Assembly (NCBI GenBank): GCA_942491735.1
Contig: CALOCN010000001.1
Coordinates: forward strand, 1,178,001 to 1,242,000
Direction of reading: 5' to 3'
DNA: 64,000 bases
Source: CALOCN01 sp942491735
GTDB lineage: Bacteria; Eisenbacteria; RBG-16-71-46; JABDJR01
Both the position numbers and the translations under genes were made by a program. Below the pieces are notes generated by a model. That model was not told the DNA's origin. It saw only the letters and a list, made by a program, of their open reading frames with translations, and searched no databases. Shown piece by piece: positions 42,988 to 53,444 of the stretch; the first letter of the stretch is position 1; each line of letters opens with the position of its first letter.

Positions 42988-44754
42988 TCACCAGCGCCAG
43001 CTCACGCTTCCCCGCGCTACGGTCCGGGTCTCGTCCATCCCCTCCGCGTGATCCAGGTTGCTGATCCAGACCACCCCGGCTGCCGCCTCCAGGCGCAGGT
43101 TGTCCCGGGGCTGGTACACCGCGCCCAACAGCCCTCCCATCCGGTCCTCGACCACGCCGGACAGGACACTGCCCCCGGGGGCATCCGGTCCATAGACCTG
43201 GCAGTCCACGCCGTAGGGGTTCCCATCCACGTACTGCTCCGGACACCAGGGCCGACCGTCGTTGCCCTGGCCGGTGCGGTGATAGAACCCCTCCACGTTG
43301 GCCGTCCAGTCCACGTTGAGATCCAGATCCGCCCAGAGATCCACGTCCAACACATCCGGGCCCCGTCCGTACCCCAACGGCTCGTCGGCGTGGTAGAAGT
43401 CCCGGCCATAGAACACCGAGTAGGTGTAGTTGTAGACCCGGTTCAGTTCCCCCTGGAGGGTGAGCCGCCGCGCCCCTTCATGGATCCAGCGTGCGCCCAA
43501 CTGGTAGCCCAGCCGGGTGGGTCCGGACCCGTCCGTCTTCACGTCGTCCACCATGATCTCGCCGTAGAGGGACGTGGCCTCCGACACCCGCCACAGGAGA
43601 TCCGTCGAGACGTTGAAGTTGCTGCGGAACAGGGAGTCCCGGTCCGCGCTGGTACTGCCTTCCGCGGTGAGCAGCCGCTCCGCCGCTGCGTAGGTGACCA
43701 GGTTCAGCAGGTAGAACGGATCGGGCGAGGTGCCGTCGTAGCGCACCCCCTCGGAGATGCCCCACCGCACCTTGTCCGAGAAGTTCATCTCGATCCGGTG
43801 CATGGCCGCGTAGCGTCCCTCGGCCTGGGAGAGCCAACCGTGCACCGCGCTCGCGGTGAGAAACGTTCCCAGATGAATGCGGTACCCCAGCTGGGAGAAC
43901 GGCGGCGAGCCCCCACCGGCGAGCAGGCTGCCGTTGCGTCCGGGTCCCCAGCGTACGTTGTCGTGGCCGAACCAGGCCTCGAACCATTTGCCGTGCCAGG
44001 TCGCGCCGAAGCGTGGGGTGACGTAGATGAAGTCGGTGCCCCCGGCAATGGGATCCCCCAGGCGTGCCGAGTTTTCCACTTCGGTGATCAGGTATTCGCC
44101 GTAGAGCGCGAACCCCGGGGTGCTCCAATAGGCGCCGTTGAACCCGACGTAGCTCTCGGGGCCAATGCGGGGCGATTCCCCCTCTTCGAACACCCCACCC
44201 ACCCGGACCAGCCCGTTGAACTTGACCGTGGACTCGGGCGGCCCCAGGGACACCATGGGCCGCGACTCGGGGTAGGGACGGGGCGCTCCCATCATGCGCA
44301 GCTCCCAGGCCAACTCCCGGGCCAACCGGTCGAGTCCCACCGAGTGCTTGCCCGCGCGCAACGCCGCCGCCACCCGGGCCGCGATGAGGGACCGGGCCAG
44401 GGGCCGGGAGTTCACCGGGAGGTCGGTCAGGTTCCCCTGCGCCACCTGGCGATCCACCTCGTCATAGACCCAGGAACCGATCGGCTCCGGCACATAGGGG
44501 AACGGCACGGTGGCTTCGTTGCTGTCGTAGGCCCACCAGCGGGGCTCCTCGGCCGGGTCCGCGGCCACGCCGTCCGCGTGGGCCGTCCCCGCCACCCCCG
44601 GCAGGACGGTGGCAACGAAGAGCAGGACCAGCCATGCCCGCACGGTGACCCGGCAGATCCCTGCCCCGGGCCGGCCAGCAGGGGCGCCTCTCTTGTGCGG
44701 GAATCTTCCGTGACGGAACCGGGTCGGGACGGGCCGAGGGGTACGGTGGGACAT
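42988..44754 (-). CDS. Second Wzi/capsule-assembly-like outer-membrane protein
   Basis: Up to 588 residues. It has a signal peptide (VRAWLVLLFVATVLPGVAG, cleavage near TAHA), then an SLH-like helical stretch and a beta-barrel rich in aromatic strands. FGHDNVRWGPGRNGSLLAG corresponds to the Wzi-family motif also seen in the 39-kb protein (DWGPETRGG). The C-terminus ends in Trp-Arg-Trp, suited to BAM recognition. The start is uncertain: ATG 44754 gives a very long basic n-region, while GTG 44643 gives a compact signal peptide and is probably the real one. It is distant from the polysaccharide locus by one gene. Confidence 0.82.
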   Translation of the reverse strand: MSHRTPRPVPTRFRHGRFPHKRGAPAGRPGAGICRVTVRAWLVLLFVATVLPGVAGTAHADGVAADPAEEPRWWAYDSNEATVPFPYVPEPIGSWVYDEVDRQVAQGNLTDLPVNSRPLARSLIAARVAAALRAGKHSVGLDRLARELAWELRMMGAPRPYPESRPMVSLGPPESTVKFNGLVRVGGVFEEGESPRIGPESYVGFNGAYWSTPGFALYGEYLITEVENSARLGDPIAGGTDFIYVTPRFGATWHGKWFEAWFGHDNVRWGPGRNGSLLAGGGSPPFSQLGYRIHLGTFLTASAVHGWLSQAEGRYAAMHRIEMNFSDKVRWGISEGVRYDGTSPDPFYLLNLVTYAAAERLLTAEGSTSADRDSLFRSNFNVSTDLLWRVSEATSLYGEIMVDDVKTDGSGPTRLGYQLGARWIHEGARRLTLQGELNRVYNYTYSVFYGRDFYHADEPLGYGRGPDVLDVDLWADLDLNVDWTANVEGFYHRTGQGNDGRPWCPEQYVDGNPYGVDCQVYGPDAPGGSVLSGVVEDRMGGLLGAVYQPRDNLRLEAAAGVVWISNLDHAEGMDETRTVARGSVSWRW

Positions 44755-44982
44755 GGTGGGGGAGTGTAGGCGGGCCCGATCCAGCCGGGCAAGCGCCCGG
44801 CCCCCGGGGAAGTCGGTTGCTGCCCTCGCGGTACACCTTTCAGGTAAACGAATCCCCCCTTCCCGGCGACTCCACCCACGAGGGGCGGGTGTGCCCGGTG
44901 CCCGAACCGGCTACCATCACCCCACGCCCCCCAATGGGGCCCACGACGTGCCGGCCCACGGGGTCGAGAACAGGAGCAGATC

Positions 44983-46362
44983 ATGCATGGAATCGCCCGG
45001 ATCACCCGCTATACCACGTTGGCCGCCCTCGGCGCCGGGATGGCTTCCGCCCCCGCCGCGGCCCAGGAAAACACGGTCTCGGTGACCGTCTACAACCAGA
45101 ATTTCGCCCTGGTCAAGGATGTGCGCCGGCTGGAGCTCACCCAGGGAACCCAGGAGATCCGGATCGACGACGTGGCGGCACAGATCGAGCCCACCTCGGT
45201 CCACTTCGCCCCCCTGGATCGTCCGGGCCAGGTCGCGGTGCTGGAGCAGAACTTCCAGTACGACCTCGCCGGTCCCGATCGCCTCCTGGATCGCTACCTG
45301 GATCGGGACGTCACCCTGGTCCAGAAGGACGGGACCAGCCGCAACGGGCGCCTCCTGAGCTACAACGGCGGCTCCCTGGTCCTGGCCCAGCCGGGCGGCG
45401 GGGCGGTGATCGTCAACCGGGGCGAGGTGCGGGACATCGCGGTGGGCGAGCTCCCGGGGGGACTGGTCACCAAACCGACCCTGGTCTGGACCCTGGCCAG
45501 CGATGTTTCCGGGCCCGAACGGGCCGAGGTGTCCTATCTCACCAACGGGATCGGCTGGCACGCCGAGTACGTCGCGGTGGTGAACCAGGAAGACACGGAG
45601 CTTTCGATGGACGGTTGGGTGTCCCTGGACAACCGTTCGGGCGCCACCTATCCCAACGCGCGGCTCAAGCTGGTGGCCGGGGATGTCCGCCGGGTCCAGG
45701 ACCCGCGCATGTTCCGTCGCATGGACGCCATGCCCATGGCCGAGGCCTCGGCCGGTGCCCCCCAGTTCGAGGAACGGGACTTCTTCGAGTACCACATCTA
45801 CACCCTGGAGCGCCCGGCCACCATTGCCGATCGGGAGACCAAGCAGCTCTCGCTCTTCCCCCCCGCCAACGCCGGAGCGACCAAGGTGCTGGTCTACGAC
45901 GGGCAGCGCATGGGAGAGAAGGTGGAAGTGCGCATGGAGTTCGAGAACAGCCGGGACAACGGGCTGGGGATCGCGCTGCCCGCGGGAACGGTGCGGGTCT
46001 ACAAGGAAGACGCGGACGGCGCCCTCGAGTTCGCCGGCGAGGATCGGATCGACCACACCCCCCGGGACGAGAAGGTGCGCCTTGCCCTGGGCAATGCCTT
46101 CGACGTGAAGGGGGAGCGCCGCCGGGTGGACTTCCAGAAGGTCGGCAATCGTTCCCAGCGGGAGTCGATCGAGATCAAGGTGCGCAACCACAAGGACGAG
46201 GACGTCGAGGTCGTGGTGGTGGAACATCTGGGCGGGGATTGGACCCTGGAGGCCCAGAGCCACCCGCACCGGGACAAGGACGCGCATACCATCGAGTTCG
46301 TGATCCCGGTCAGCGCCGACGGCGAGACCGTGGTCACCTATACCGTGCGCACCAACTGGTAG
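44983..46362 (+). CDS. DUF4139 domain-containing exported protein
   Basis: 459 residues with a signal peptide (ARITRYTTLAALGAGMASAP, cleavage near AAAQ). The region from about residue 180 on matches DUF4139, a domain of unknown function often found in mucoidy-inhibitor-A-like proteins: SYLTNGIGWHAEYVAVV, LDNRSGATYPNARLKLVAG and the C-terminal VVTYTVRTNW. The N-terminal quarter (VYNQNFALVKDVRRLEL) resembles the DUF4140-like part. Likely periplasmic. It ends three bases from the convergent lipoprotein operon. Confidence 0.9.
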   Translation: MHGIARITRYTTLAALGAGMASAPAAAQENTVSVTVYNQNFALVKDVRRLELTQGTQEIRIDDVAAQIEPTSVHFAPLDRPGQVAVLEQNFQYDLAGPDRLLDRYLDRDVTLVQKDGTSRNGRLLSYNGGSLVLAQPGGGAVIVNRGEVRDIAVGELPGGLVTKPTLVWTLASDVSGPERAEVSYLTNGIGWHAEYVAVVNQEDTELSMDGWVSLDNRSGATYPNARLKLVAGDVRRVQDPRMFRRMDAMPMAEASAGAPQFEERDFFEYHIYTLERPATIADRETKQLSLFPPANAGATKVLVYDGQRMGEKVEVRMEFENSRDNGLGIALPAGTVRVYKEDADGALEFAGEDRIDHTPRDEKVRLALGNAFDVKGERRRVDFQKVGNRSQRESIEIKVRNHKDEDVEVVVVEHLGGDWTLEAQSHPHRDKDAHTIEFVIPVSADGETVVTYTVRTNW

Positions 46363-46365
46363 ACG

Positions 46366-46911
46366 CTAGTCGACCAGGGTGTGGAGCCGCTCGGTGAGGC
46401 TCTCCAGGCCGGGGTACCGGCCGGCCTGCGTCGAATCGCACGCCACCACGTCCAACAGCAGGGCGGAGACGCTGTAGACCTGTTCGCAGGTGTCCGCACA
46501 GGCTCCGGATCCGGTCAGTTGGGTCTCCACCGTGACCGTCCAGAGATCGTTGTACACGATGCCCCAGCCTTCCGAGTCCAGGTGACGGGCGCAGTCGCCG
46601 TCGTTCCCGGAGGCCTGGCAGGACGAGGTGAACAGGTTGTACTCGAAGGTGGTGCAATCGGGACGGACGAAGGGGAAGCTGAACGCGTTCACCTCGCACA
46701 CCTGGAGCGTGTCCACCTCGGTCACGCTCGCCGTATCGCAGTCGGTTCCGGAGACGCGGACCACGACTTCGTACAGGCCGTCGGCGACGTCGAACACGCC
46801 GTTCTCGGGGAGAATGAGGTCGATGTCGCTCTCACAACCGGCCAGGGCGGCCAGGCAGAGCGCTCCCATGATGAACCCGAGTCCGGGACGCGATCTCATG
46901 GATACCTTCAT
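46366..46911 (-). CDS. Tandem lipoprotein family member 5
   Basis: A 181-residue lipoprotein with lipobox LAALAGC (Cys near 26). The mature protein starts with FDVADGLYEVVVRV, matching the (F/L)D(V/I)x(D/N)G(T/L)(W/Y) motif shared by its four neighbours. It has ten or so Cys residues, likely in disulfides, and the LTGSG element. ATG 46911 has AAGGAG six bases upstream. It is the last gene of a five-gene minus-strand operon, 16 bases after member 4. I do not recognise the family; a secreted, disulfide-rich beta-sandwich is plausible. Confidence 0.8.
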   Translation of the reverse strand: MKVSMRSRPGLGFIMGALCLAALAGCESDIDLILPENGVFDVADGLYEVVVRVSGTDCDTASVTEVDTLQVCEVNAFSFPFVRPDCTTFEYNLFTSSCQASGNDGDCARHLDSEGWGIVYNDLWTVTVETQLTGSGACADTCEQVYSVSALLLDVVACDSTQAGRYPGLESLTERLHTLVD

Positions 46912-46927
46912 TGGAATCTCCTTGAAC

Positions 46928-47557
46928 TCAGCGGTTGGCGAGCGTGATCAGGTTGTCGAGGGTCCGGGCCAGCCGGTTGGACCGCGCTTCCCCCGTCGCG
47001 GTGGGGCACGTTCCCTCGTCCGAAATCCATGTCCCGACGCCGGTGATCTCGGTGAAGCAGAGCAGCCCTCCGCAGGTCTCGACCGGGTCCGATCGTAGCT
47101 CCAATCGGGCGGTGATGTTGGTGCTCGTTTCGGTCAACGTGCCGGAGCCGGTGATCCGGGCCACGAGCGGGCACGCGCCCCCCGGGATGGTCAGTGTACA
47201 GTCGATCAGGATGTCCGTCCCCTCCACGACGGTGCAGCCGCTGAGCCCGTCCAGGGACCCGATGGGAAGGTCGTCCTCGGTGATCTCGCACAGCACCTCG
47301 GTGGTGCTCTCCTGTTCGGTCTCGTCGACCGGTTCGAAAGGGTCGGGCACGAGGTCCTCGAACAGCGAGGCGCAGAAGTCGTCATCGACGAGGATCACCG
47401 TCCGGGTGGTGACCACCGTTTGCCAGGTCCCGTCCTTCACGTCGAGAAGGACCACCGGGCCGTCGGGGGGCTTGGTCCCTCCGTCGTCGTCCCCGCCGCA
47501 CGCGGGCAGCGACACCGCGAGGGCGGCGATCAGGGCAAGGCGGGCAACAAGTCTCAT
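46928..47557 (-). CDS. Tandem lipoprotein family member 4
   Basis: 209 residues with lipobox VSLPAC followed by GGDDDGG. Shared motifs are LLDVKDGTWQT near the N-terminus, LCEITEDDLPIG in the middle, ITGSGTLTET, and the Cys pair ETCGGLLCF. It is most like member 3 (LCEITEADLPI, DPCGGLLCY). The Asp/Gly stretch after the lipid Cys may steer sorting, but the rule is unknown in this lineage. ATG 47557 overlaps member 3's stop by four bases and has AAGGGAGAT upstream. Confidence 0.82.
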   Translation of the reverse strand: MRLVARLALIAALAVSLPACGGDDDGGTKPPDGPVVLLDVKDGTWQTVVTTRTVILVDDDFCASLFEDLVPDPFEPVDETEQESTTEVLCEITEDDLPIGSLDGLSGCTVVEGTDILIDCTLTIPGGACPLVARITGSGTLTETSTNITARLELRSDPVETCGGLLCFTEITGVGTWISDEGTCPTATGEARSNRLARTLDNLITLANR

Positions 47558-48255
47558 CGGGATCTCCCTTGGACGGAGCCTCCGGACGCGGAGAGGACTC
47601 CGGCAATCCGGTTGGCCGTGGTGCGCAGGGTGCGCATGAGTTCCGGTTCGGTGTCGGTGCAACTCGCGTCCGGAGCGGACCAGTTGGACGTACCTTCGAC
47701 CTCCGCGTAGCACAGGAGCCCCCCGCACGGGTCGTCCGGGGCCGATCGGACCTCCAGACGGAACATGCCGGTGAGTTCGCGTGTCGTCATGGTCCCCGAC
47801 CCGGTCATGGTCAGGGTGATCGTGCAGCCCTGGAGCGGAACCGAGGCCACGCAGGAAAGGGTGAAGGTGCTGTCGCCGATGTCCGCCGGGCACCCCGGAA
47901 CCATCTCCCCGTCGTCGATGGGGAGATCCGCTTCGGTGATCTCACACAACTCCTCGAACACGGTGAAGGTGCGGGACATGAGCTTGGGGAACGAGGCGGC
48001 GGAGTCCGGGTAGGCGAGATCGGGGAACTGGTTGGGATCGAAGTCCCCGAACATCATCTCATGCAGCTCGCGGCAAAGCGGGTCGTCCCGGAAGACCTCG
48101 AACCGGTTGGTGGTGCGGGTTTCCCACAATCCGTTGTCCACATCGAAGATGACCGGCAGGTCCTCTCCGGGCAGGGTCACCGTGACCGGATCGCTTCCAC
48201 CGCAGCCGGCCAGCACGGCCAGGAGGATGAGCGGAAACAGGACAAGACGCTTCAT
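47554..48255 (-). CDS. Tandem lipoprotein family member 3
   Basis: 233 residues with lipobox LLAVLAGC and then GGSDPV. Family elements are IFDVDNGLWETRTT, ELCEITEADLPID, LTMTGSGTMTTREL and DPCGGLLCYAEVEG. The region between the first two has an extra Phe/Pro/Asp-rich stretch (GDFDPNQFPDLAYPD). Six or more Cys are conserved with member 4. ATG 48255 follows member 2 by 40 bases; its SD is weak. Confidence 0.82.
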   Translation of the reverse strand: MKRLVLFPLILLAVLAGCGGSDPVTVTLPGEDLPVIFDVDNGLWETRTTNRFEVFRDDPLCRELHEMMFGDFDPNQFPDLAYPDSAASFPKLMSRTFTVFEELCEITEADLPIDDGEMVPGCPADIGDSTFTLSCVASVPLQGCTITLTMTGSGTMTTRELTGMFRLEVRSAPDDPCGGLLCYAEVEGTSNWSAPDASCTDTEPELMRTLRTTANRIAGVLSASGGSVQGRSR

Positions 48256-48295
48256 GGTGCTGTGCTCGAGGGTTGCGAAGTCGGGATGGACTGCA

Positions 48296-48976
48296 TCATG
48301 GGGTGGTTCTCCGTCGCTGCGGGAACAATTCGCGGTTGAACGCGGGCGCCGGCGCGGGTTGAGGAGCGGTAAGCAGGCCGACCGTACGGCTGGATGGCAG
48401 GAACAGTTCGAACCGGTCGCACTCCGACGCGGTTTCCGTGCTGAGGAAGCTCCCCGAGAGAACGACCTCCGAGGTGCAGAAGTCCGCGTACTCGGCGCAG
48501 ATCGTGGAGTCCCCACCCAGCCCGAACTCGATCGAAGTGGTCATCCGGCCGACGAGGTTGAAGGTGGAGTCGGTGACCACCCCCTTCCCGGTCAGCGTCA
48601 GCCTTTGGATGCAGGGACCCAGGTTCAGACGCCCGTCGCAGTCGTAGTAGACGGAGTCGGTGAGGGCGGTGTCCTGGTCCACCGTGCAGAGGAACCCGCC
48701 AAAGGTTCCCCCCTGGCCGGGATCGATGTTTCCGATAAAGACGAACCCGGATGTCGAGATCTCACCGCAGCGCCAGATCTCGACCGTGGGCTCGCGGTCG
48801 CGCGGGGCACAGGAGGTGTCCCCCAGGGCGCTCACCTTGCGCGCCACCAGCCAGGTCCCGTTGCGGATGTCGATGGTCTGGGTGCGGGTTACGGCGGCGT
48901 TCTCCTCGCCGCACCCCAGGATGCCCGCCGAAATCAGGATACCGGCGATCAGGCTCAGCAGAAGGCGTTGGGTCAT
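48296..48976 (-). CDS. Tandem lipoprotein family member 2
   Basis: 226 residues with lipobox SAGILGC. The family start motif reads TIDIRNGTWLVARK, and the LTGKGVVTDSTFNLVG stretch corresponds to the LTGSG element of its neighbours. Cys pairs (CIQRL, CAEYADFC) fit the same disulfide-rich fold, but overall similarity to members 3 and 4 is lower. The C-terminal 25 residues are Pro/Ala/Arg-rich and look like an unstructured tail. It lies 16 bases after member 1. Confidence 0.8.
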   Translation of the reverse strand: MTQRLLLSLIAGILISAGILGCGEENAAVTRTQTIDIRNGTWLVARKVSALGDTSCAPRDREPTVEIWRCGEISTSGFVFIGNIDPGQGGTFGGFLCTVDQDTALTDSVYYDCDGRLNLGPCIQRLTLTGKGVVTDSTFNLVGRMTTSIEFGLGGDSTICAEYADFCTSEVVLSGSFLSTETASECDRFELFLPSSRTVGLLTAPQPAPAPAFNRELFPQRRRTTP

Positions 48977-48992
48977 GGGGATGTTTCGGGGC

Positions 48993-49556
48993 TCAGGAGC
49001 CCAGGGTTCCCATGAGGCGGCCCAGCAGCTGACCGGACGAGACCGGTACCCGGGCTGCTCCGGGGCAGGCTTCGTCCAGGGTGCCGGTGAAGACGAAGCT
49101 GGTCTGCTCGCAGGTCACGGCCAGGCAGCCGAAGTTGAAATCCCCGGTGATCGAAGCGGAAAACCCCTCGTCCGTCGTGGCCACGAACCCGCTCCCGGTG
49201 AAGCCGATGTTGCAGGTGATGGGGTCGGTGAGGGGGAAGTTCCCGTCGCAGTTGGTGAAGGTGGCCCGGTTGGGGGTCACGGTGAGGTCGCACCCTTCGA
49301 TGGGGATGGGGTTGCCGCTTCCGTCCCCCGCGCACAGATCGACGACCTGCGAGGTGGGGATCTGGGAGAGCAGGGTGCAGTCCTCGTCCTGGGTAATGAT
49401 GTTCAGGCGCACCGTGTAGAGGCCCGGAGCGAACTCCAGGGTCTGGTCGCCGCCGCCCGTGGTGGTGACGGGGTCGCTCCCGCCGCACCCTGCGACGAGA
49501 GCCAGCCCGGCCAACCCGGCCAGGAGAGCCAATGTCCGAAAACCGAAATATCTCAT
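48993..49556 (-). CDS. Tandem lipoprotein family member 1
   Basis: 187 residues with lipobox LALVAGC followed by GGSDPVT, nearly identical to member 3's mature N-terminus. It shares LEFAPGLYTVRLN, the FTGSGFVATTDEGFSASITG element and several Cys pairs. ATG 49556 has GGAGG seven bases upstream, the best SD of the group. It is the first gene of the operon and diverges from uvrB across about 150 bases, where the operon promoter must lie. Confidence 0.82.
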   Translation of the reverse strand: MRYFGFRTLALLAGLAGLALVAGCGGSDPVTTTGGGDQTLEFAPGLYTVRLNIITQDEDCTLLSQIPTSQVVDLCAGDGSGNPIPIEGCDLTVTPNRATFTNCDGNFPLTDPITCNIGFTGSGFVATTDEGFSASITGDFNFGCLAVTCEQTSFVFTGTLDEACPGAARVPVSSGQLLGRLMGTLGS

Positions 49557-49694
49557 CAAGTGACCTCCGGGGATTGAACCCCTGGTCCGGCGAGGGGTTC
49601 CCGACCGCGTAGTTTCTCCCCCGGACGGTCGATCTGTCCAGCAGCCGGTTGAGAATCCCTCCCGGGCCCCGTGGCTCGCTCGAACCGGACCCCG

Positions 49695-49700
49695 TATACT
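49695..49700 (+). promoter_or_regulatory. -10 box of uvrB, near-leaderless
   Basis: TATACT lies only nine bases before the uvrB ATG, so transcription would start within a few bases of the start codon. No good -35 and no SD are visible. Confidence 0.4.
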
Positions 49701-49709
49701 TGCGATCCC

Positions 49710-51752
<2,043 letters not shown>

Positions 51753-51765
51753 GCCACGACTTCCC

Positions 51766-52647
51766 ATGACCTACGATCCCGTTCCCGAGAACCTCATCGT
51801 TCCCCTGGTCGATGCCGCCCTCGCCGAGGACGTGGGGGCGGGCGACGTGACCACCCGCGCCACCGTCCCGGCCTCCCTGCGGGGCGAAGCGACGCTGCTG
51901 GTCAAGGAGCCGGGGACGGTGTGTGGTCTCGGGGTGTTGCGCACCGTCTTTCATCGGGTGGAGCAGGACCTGCTCGTGGAGTTCGACGCCGCGGACGGGG
52001 ATCGGGTCGAGCCGGGTCAGGTCATCGCCCGGATCCGTGGTCGGGCCCGGGCCATCCTGGTCGGCGAACGGACAGCGCTCAACTTCCTGCAGCATCTCTC
52101 CGGGATCGCCACCGCGGCCCGTGCCGCGGCCGACCGCCTCGGCGGCACCCGGACCCGGGTGCTCGACACCCGCAAGACCCTCCCCGGCATGCGGCTCCTG
52201 GCCAAGTACGCCGTGCGTTGCGGTGGTGGGGTCAACCACCGGGTCGGGCTCCACGACATGATCCTCATCAAGGAGAACCACGTCACCGCCGCGGGCGGGG
52301 TGGCCCAGGCGGTGCGGGCCGCCCGCGCCGATGGATCGGGACTCACCCTGGAGATCGAAGTGACCTCGCTCGCCGAGCTCGAGGAAGCGCTCACCGTGCA
52401 CCCGGATCACATCATGCTGGACAACTTTTCCATCCCGGACATCCGGGAAGCGACCCGCCGCGTGGCCGCCCTGGATCCGCAGCGGCGTCCGGTCATCGAG
52501 GTCTCGGGGGGCGTGACCCTGGAAACCCTGGCCGACCACGCGGTGGAGGGAGTCGATTTCATTTCCATGGGAGCGCTCACCCACTCGGTGAGGGCGCTGG
52601 ACATCAGCCTCGAGCTGGCCCTGCGGGGCGCGGGGGCCGCGTCATGA
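51766..52647 (+). CDS. nadC: Nicotinate-nucleotide pyrophosphorylase (carboxylating)
   Basis: Quinolinate phosphoribosyltransferase (293 aa) of de novo NAD synthesis. N-terminal EDVGAGDVTT and LNFLQHLSGIAT, then RVLDTRKTLPGMR (PRPP and quinolinate contacts) and CGGGVNHRVGLHDMILIKENH are diagnostic. The C-terminal barrel has EIEVTSLAELEEAL, IMLDNFS and VSGGVTLETL. The start is ATG 51766. The stop overlaps the birA start by ATGA. NadA and NadB are not in the window. Confidence 0.98.
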   Translation: MTYDPVPENLIVPLVDAALAEDVGAGDVTTRATVPASLRGEATLLVKEPGTVCGLGVLRTVFHRVEQDLLVEFDAADGDRVEPGQVIARIRGRARAILVGERTALNFLQHLSGIATAARAAADRLGGTRTRVLDTRKTLPGMRLLAKYAVRCGGGVNHRVGLHDMILIKENHVTAAGGVAQAVRAARADGSGLTLEIEVTSLAELEEALTVHPDHIMLDNFSIPDIREATRRVAALDPQRRPVIEVSGGVTLETLADHAVEGVDFISMGALTHSVRALDISLELALRGAGAAS

Positions 52648-53444
52648 GCGATCTCGACGCCACCCGTCTCCAGGTTGCCTTTCGCCAGTCCCGTTTCCTG
52701 AAGCACTTCTTCTTCTATCCTTCCATCAACTCCACCAACGAGAAGGCCAAGGAACTCGCGGTGCGGGGCGCCGAGGAGGGAACCCTGGTCATCGCGGACC
52801 GGCAGACCGAGGGGCGGGGACGCTCGGGGCGGCACTGGTTCTCGCCGCCCGAACTCGGTCTCTATGTTTCGGTGATTTTCCGCCCGCGCATCCAGTTGCA
52901 GAGCGCCTTCGGGATGCACATGGCGGTGGCGCTCGCCGCGGCCGAGGCGACCGACACCGTGCGGACCCAGGGCATGATGGGCATCAAGTGGCCCAACGAC
53001 CTCGTGGCCGAGGGGCGCAAGGTGGCCGGGGTGCTCACCGAGCTCGGGGTGCAGGGAGGGGAGCTGGACTGGTGCGTGGTCGGCATCGGCCTCAACGTCA
53101 ACCACTCCATGGCCGACTTCCCCCCGGACATCCGTCGTCGCGCCACCTCCCTGCGGGAACTGAGCCTGCGACGTCTGGATCGGACCGAACTCCTGGTGCG
53201 CATGACCGAGGGGTTCGGCGTGTGGTACGGCCGTTTCCTCGAGGGTGGAATGGATGCGCTCATCCCGGAATGGCGCCGTCGCTCCACCATTCTCGGGCGT
53301 GACGTGCGGGTGGAGACTCCCGGCGAAGCGATCATCGGCGTGGTGCGCGGACTGGCCGAGAACGGCGCGCTCCTCGTCGAGCTGGAGAACGGGACCGAAC
53401 AGGTCATCCATGCCGGCGACGTGGAGCTGCTGCAGTTCCGATGA
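52644..53444 (+). CDS. birA: Biotin--[acetyl-CoA-carboxylase] ligase (class I, no DNA-binding domain)
   Basis: 266 residues that activate biotin as biotinyl-AMP and attach it to carrier protein. Motifs are STNEKAKELA, the biotin loop GRGRSGRHWFSPPELGLYVS, MGIKWPNDLV with the catalytic Lys, and GIGLNVNH. The C-terminal BPL_C domain covers about residues 220-266. No N-terminal helix-turn-helix is present, so it is monofunctional, unlike E. coli BirA. ATG 52644 overlaps the nadC stop, and its stop overlaps the dapF start. Confidence 0.96.
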   Translation: MSDLDATRLQVAFRQSRFLKHFFFYPSINSTNEKAKELAVRGAEEGTLVIADRQTEGRGRSGRHWFSPPELGLYVSVIFRPRIQLQSAFGMHMAVALAAAEATDTVRTQGMMGIKWPNDLVAEGRKVAGVLTELGVQGGELDWCVVGIGLNVNHSMADFPPDIRRRATSLRELSLRRLDRTELLVRMTEGFGVWYGRFLEGGMDALIPEWRRRSTILGRDVRVETPGEAIIGVVRGLAENGALLVELENGTEQVIHAGDVELLQFR

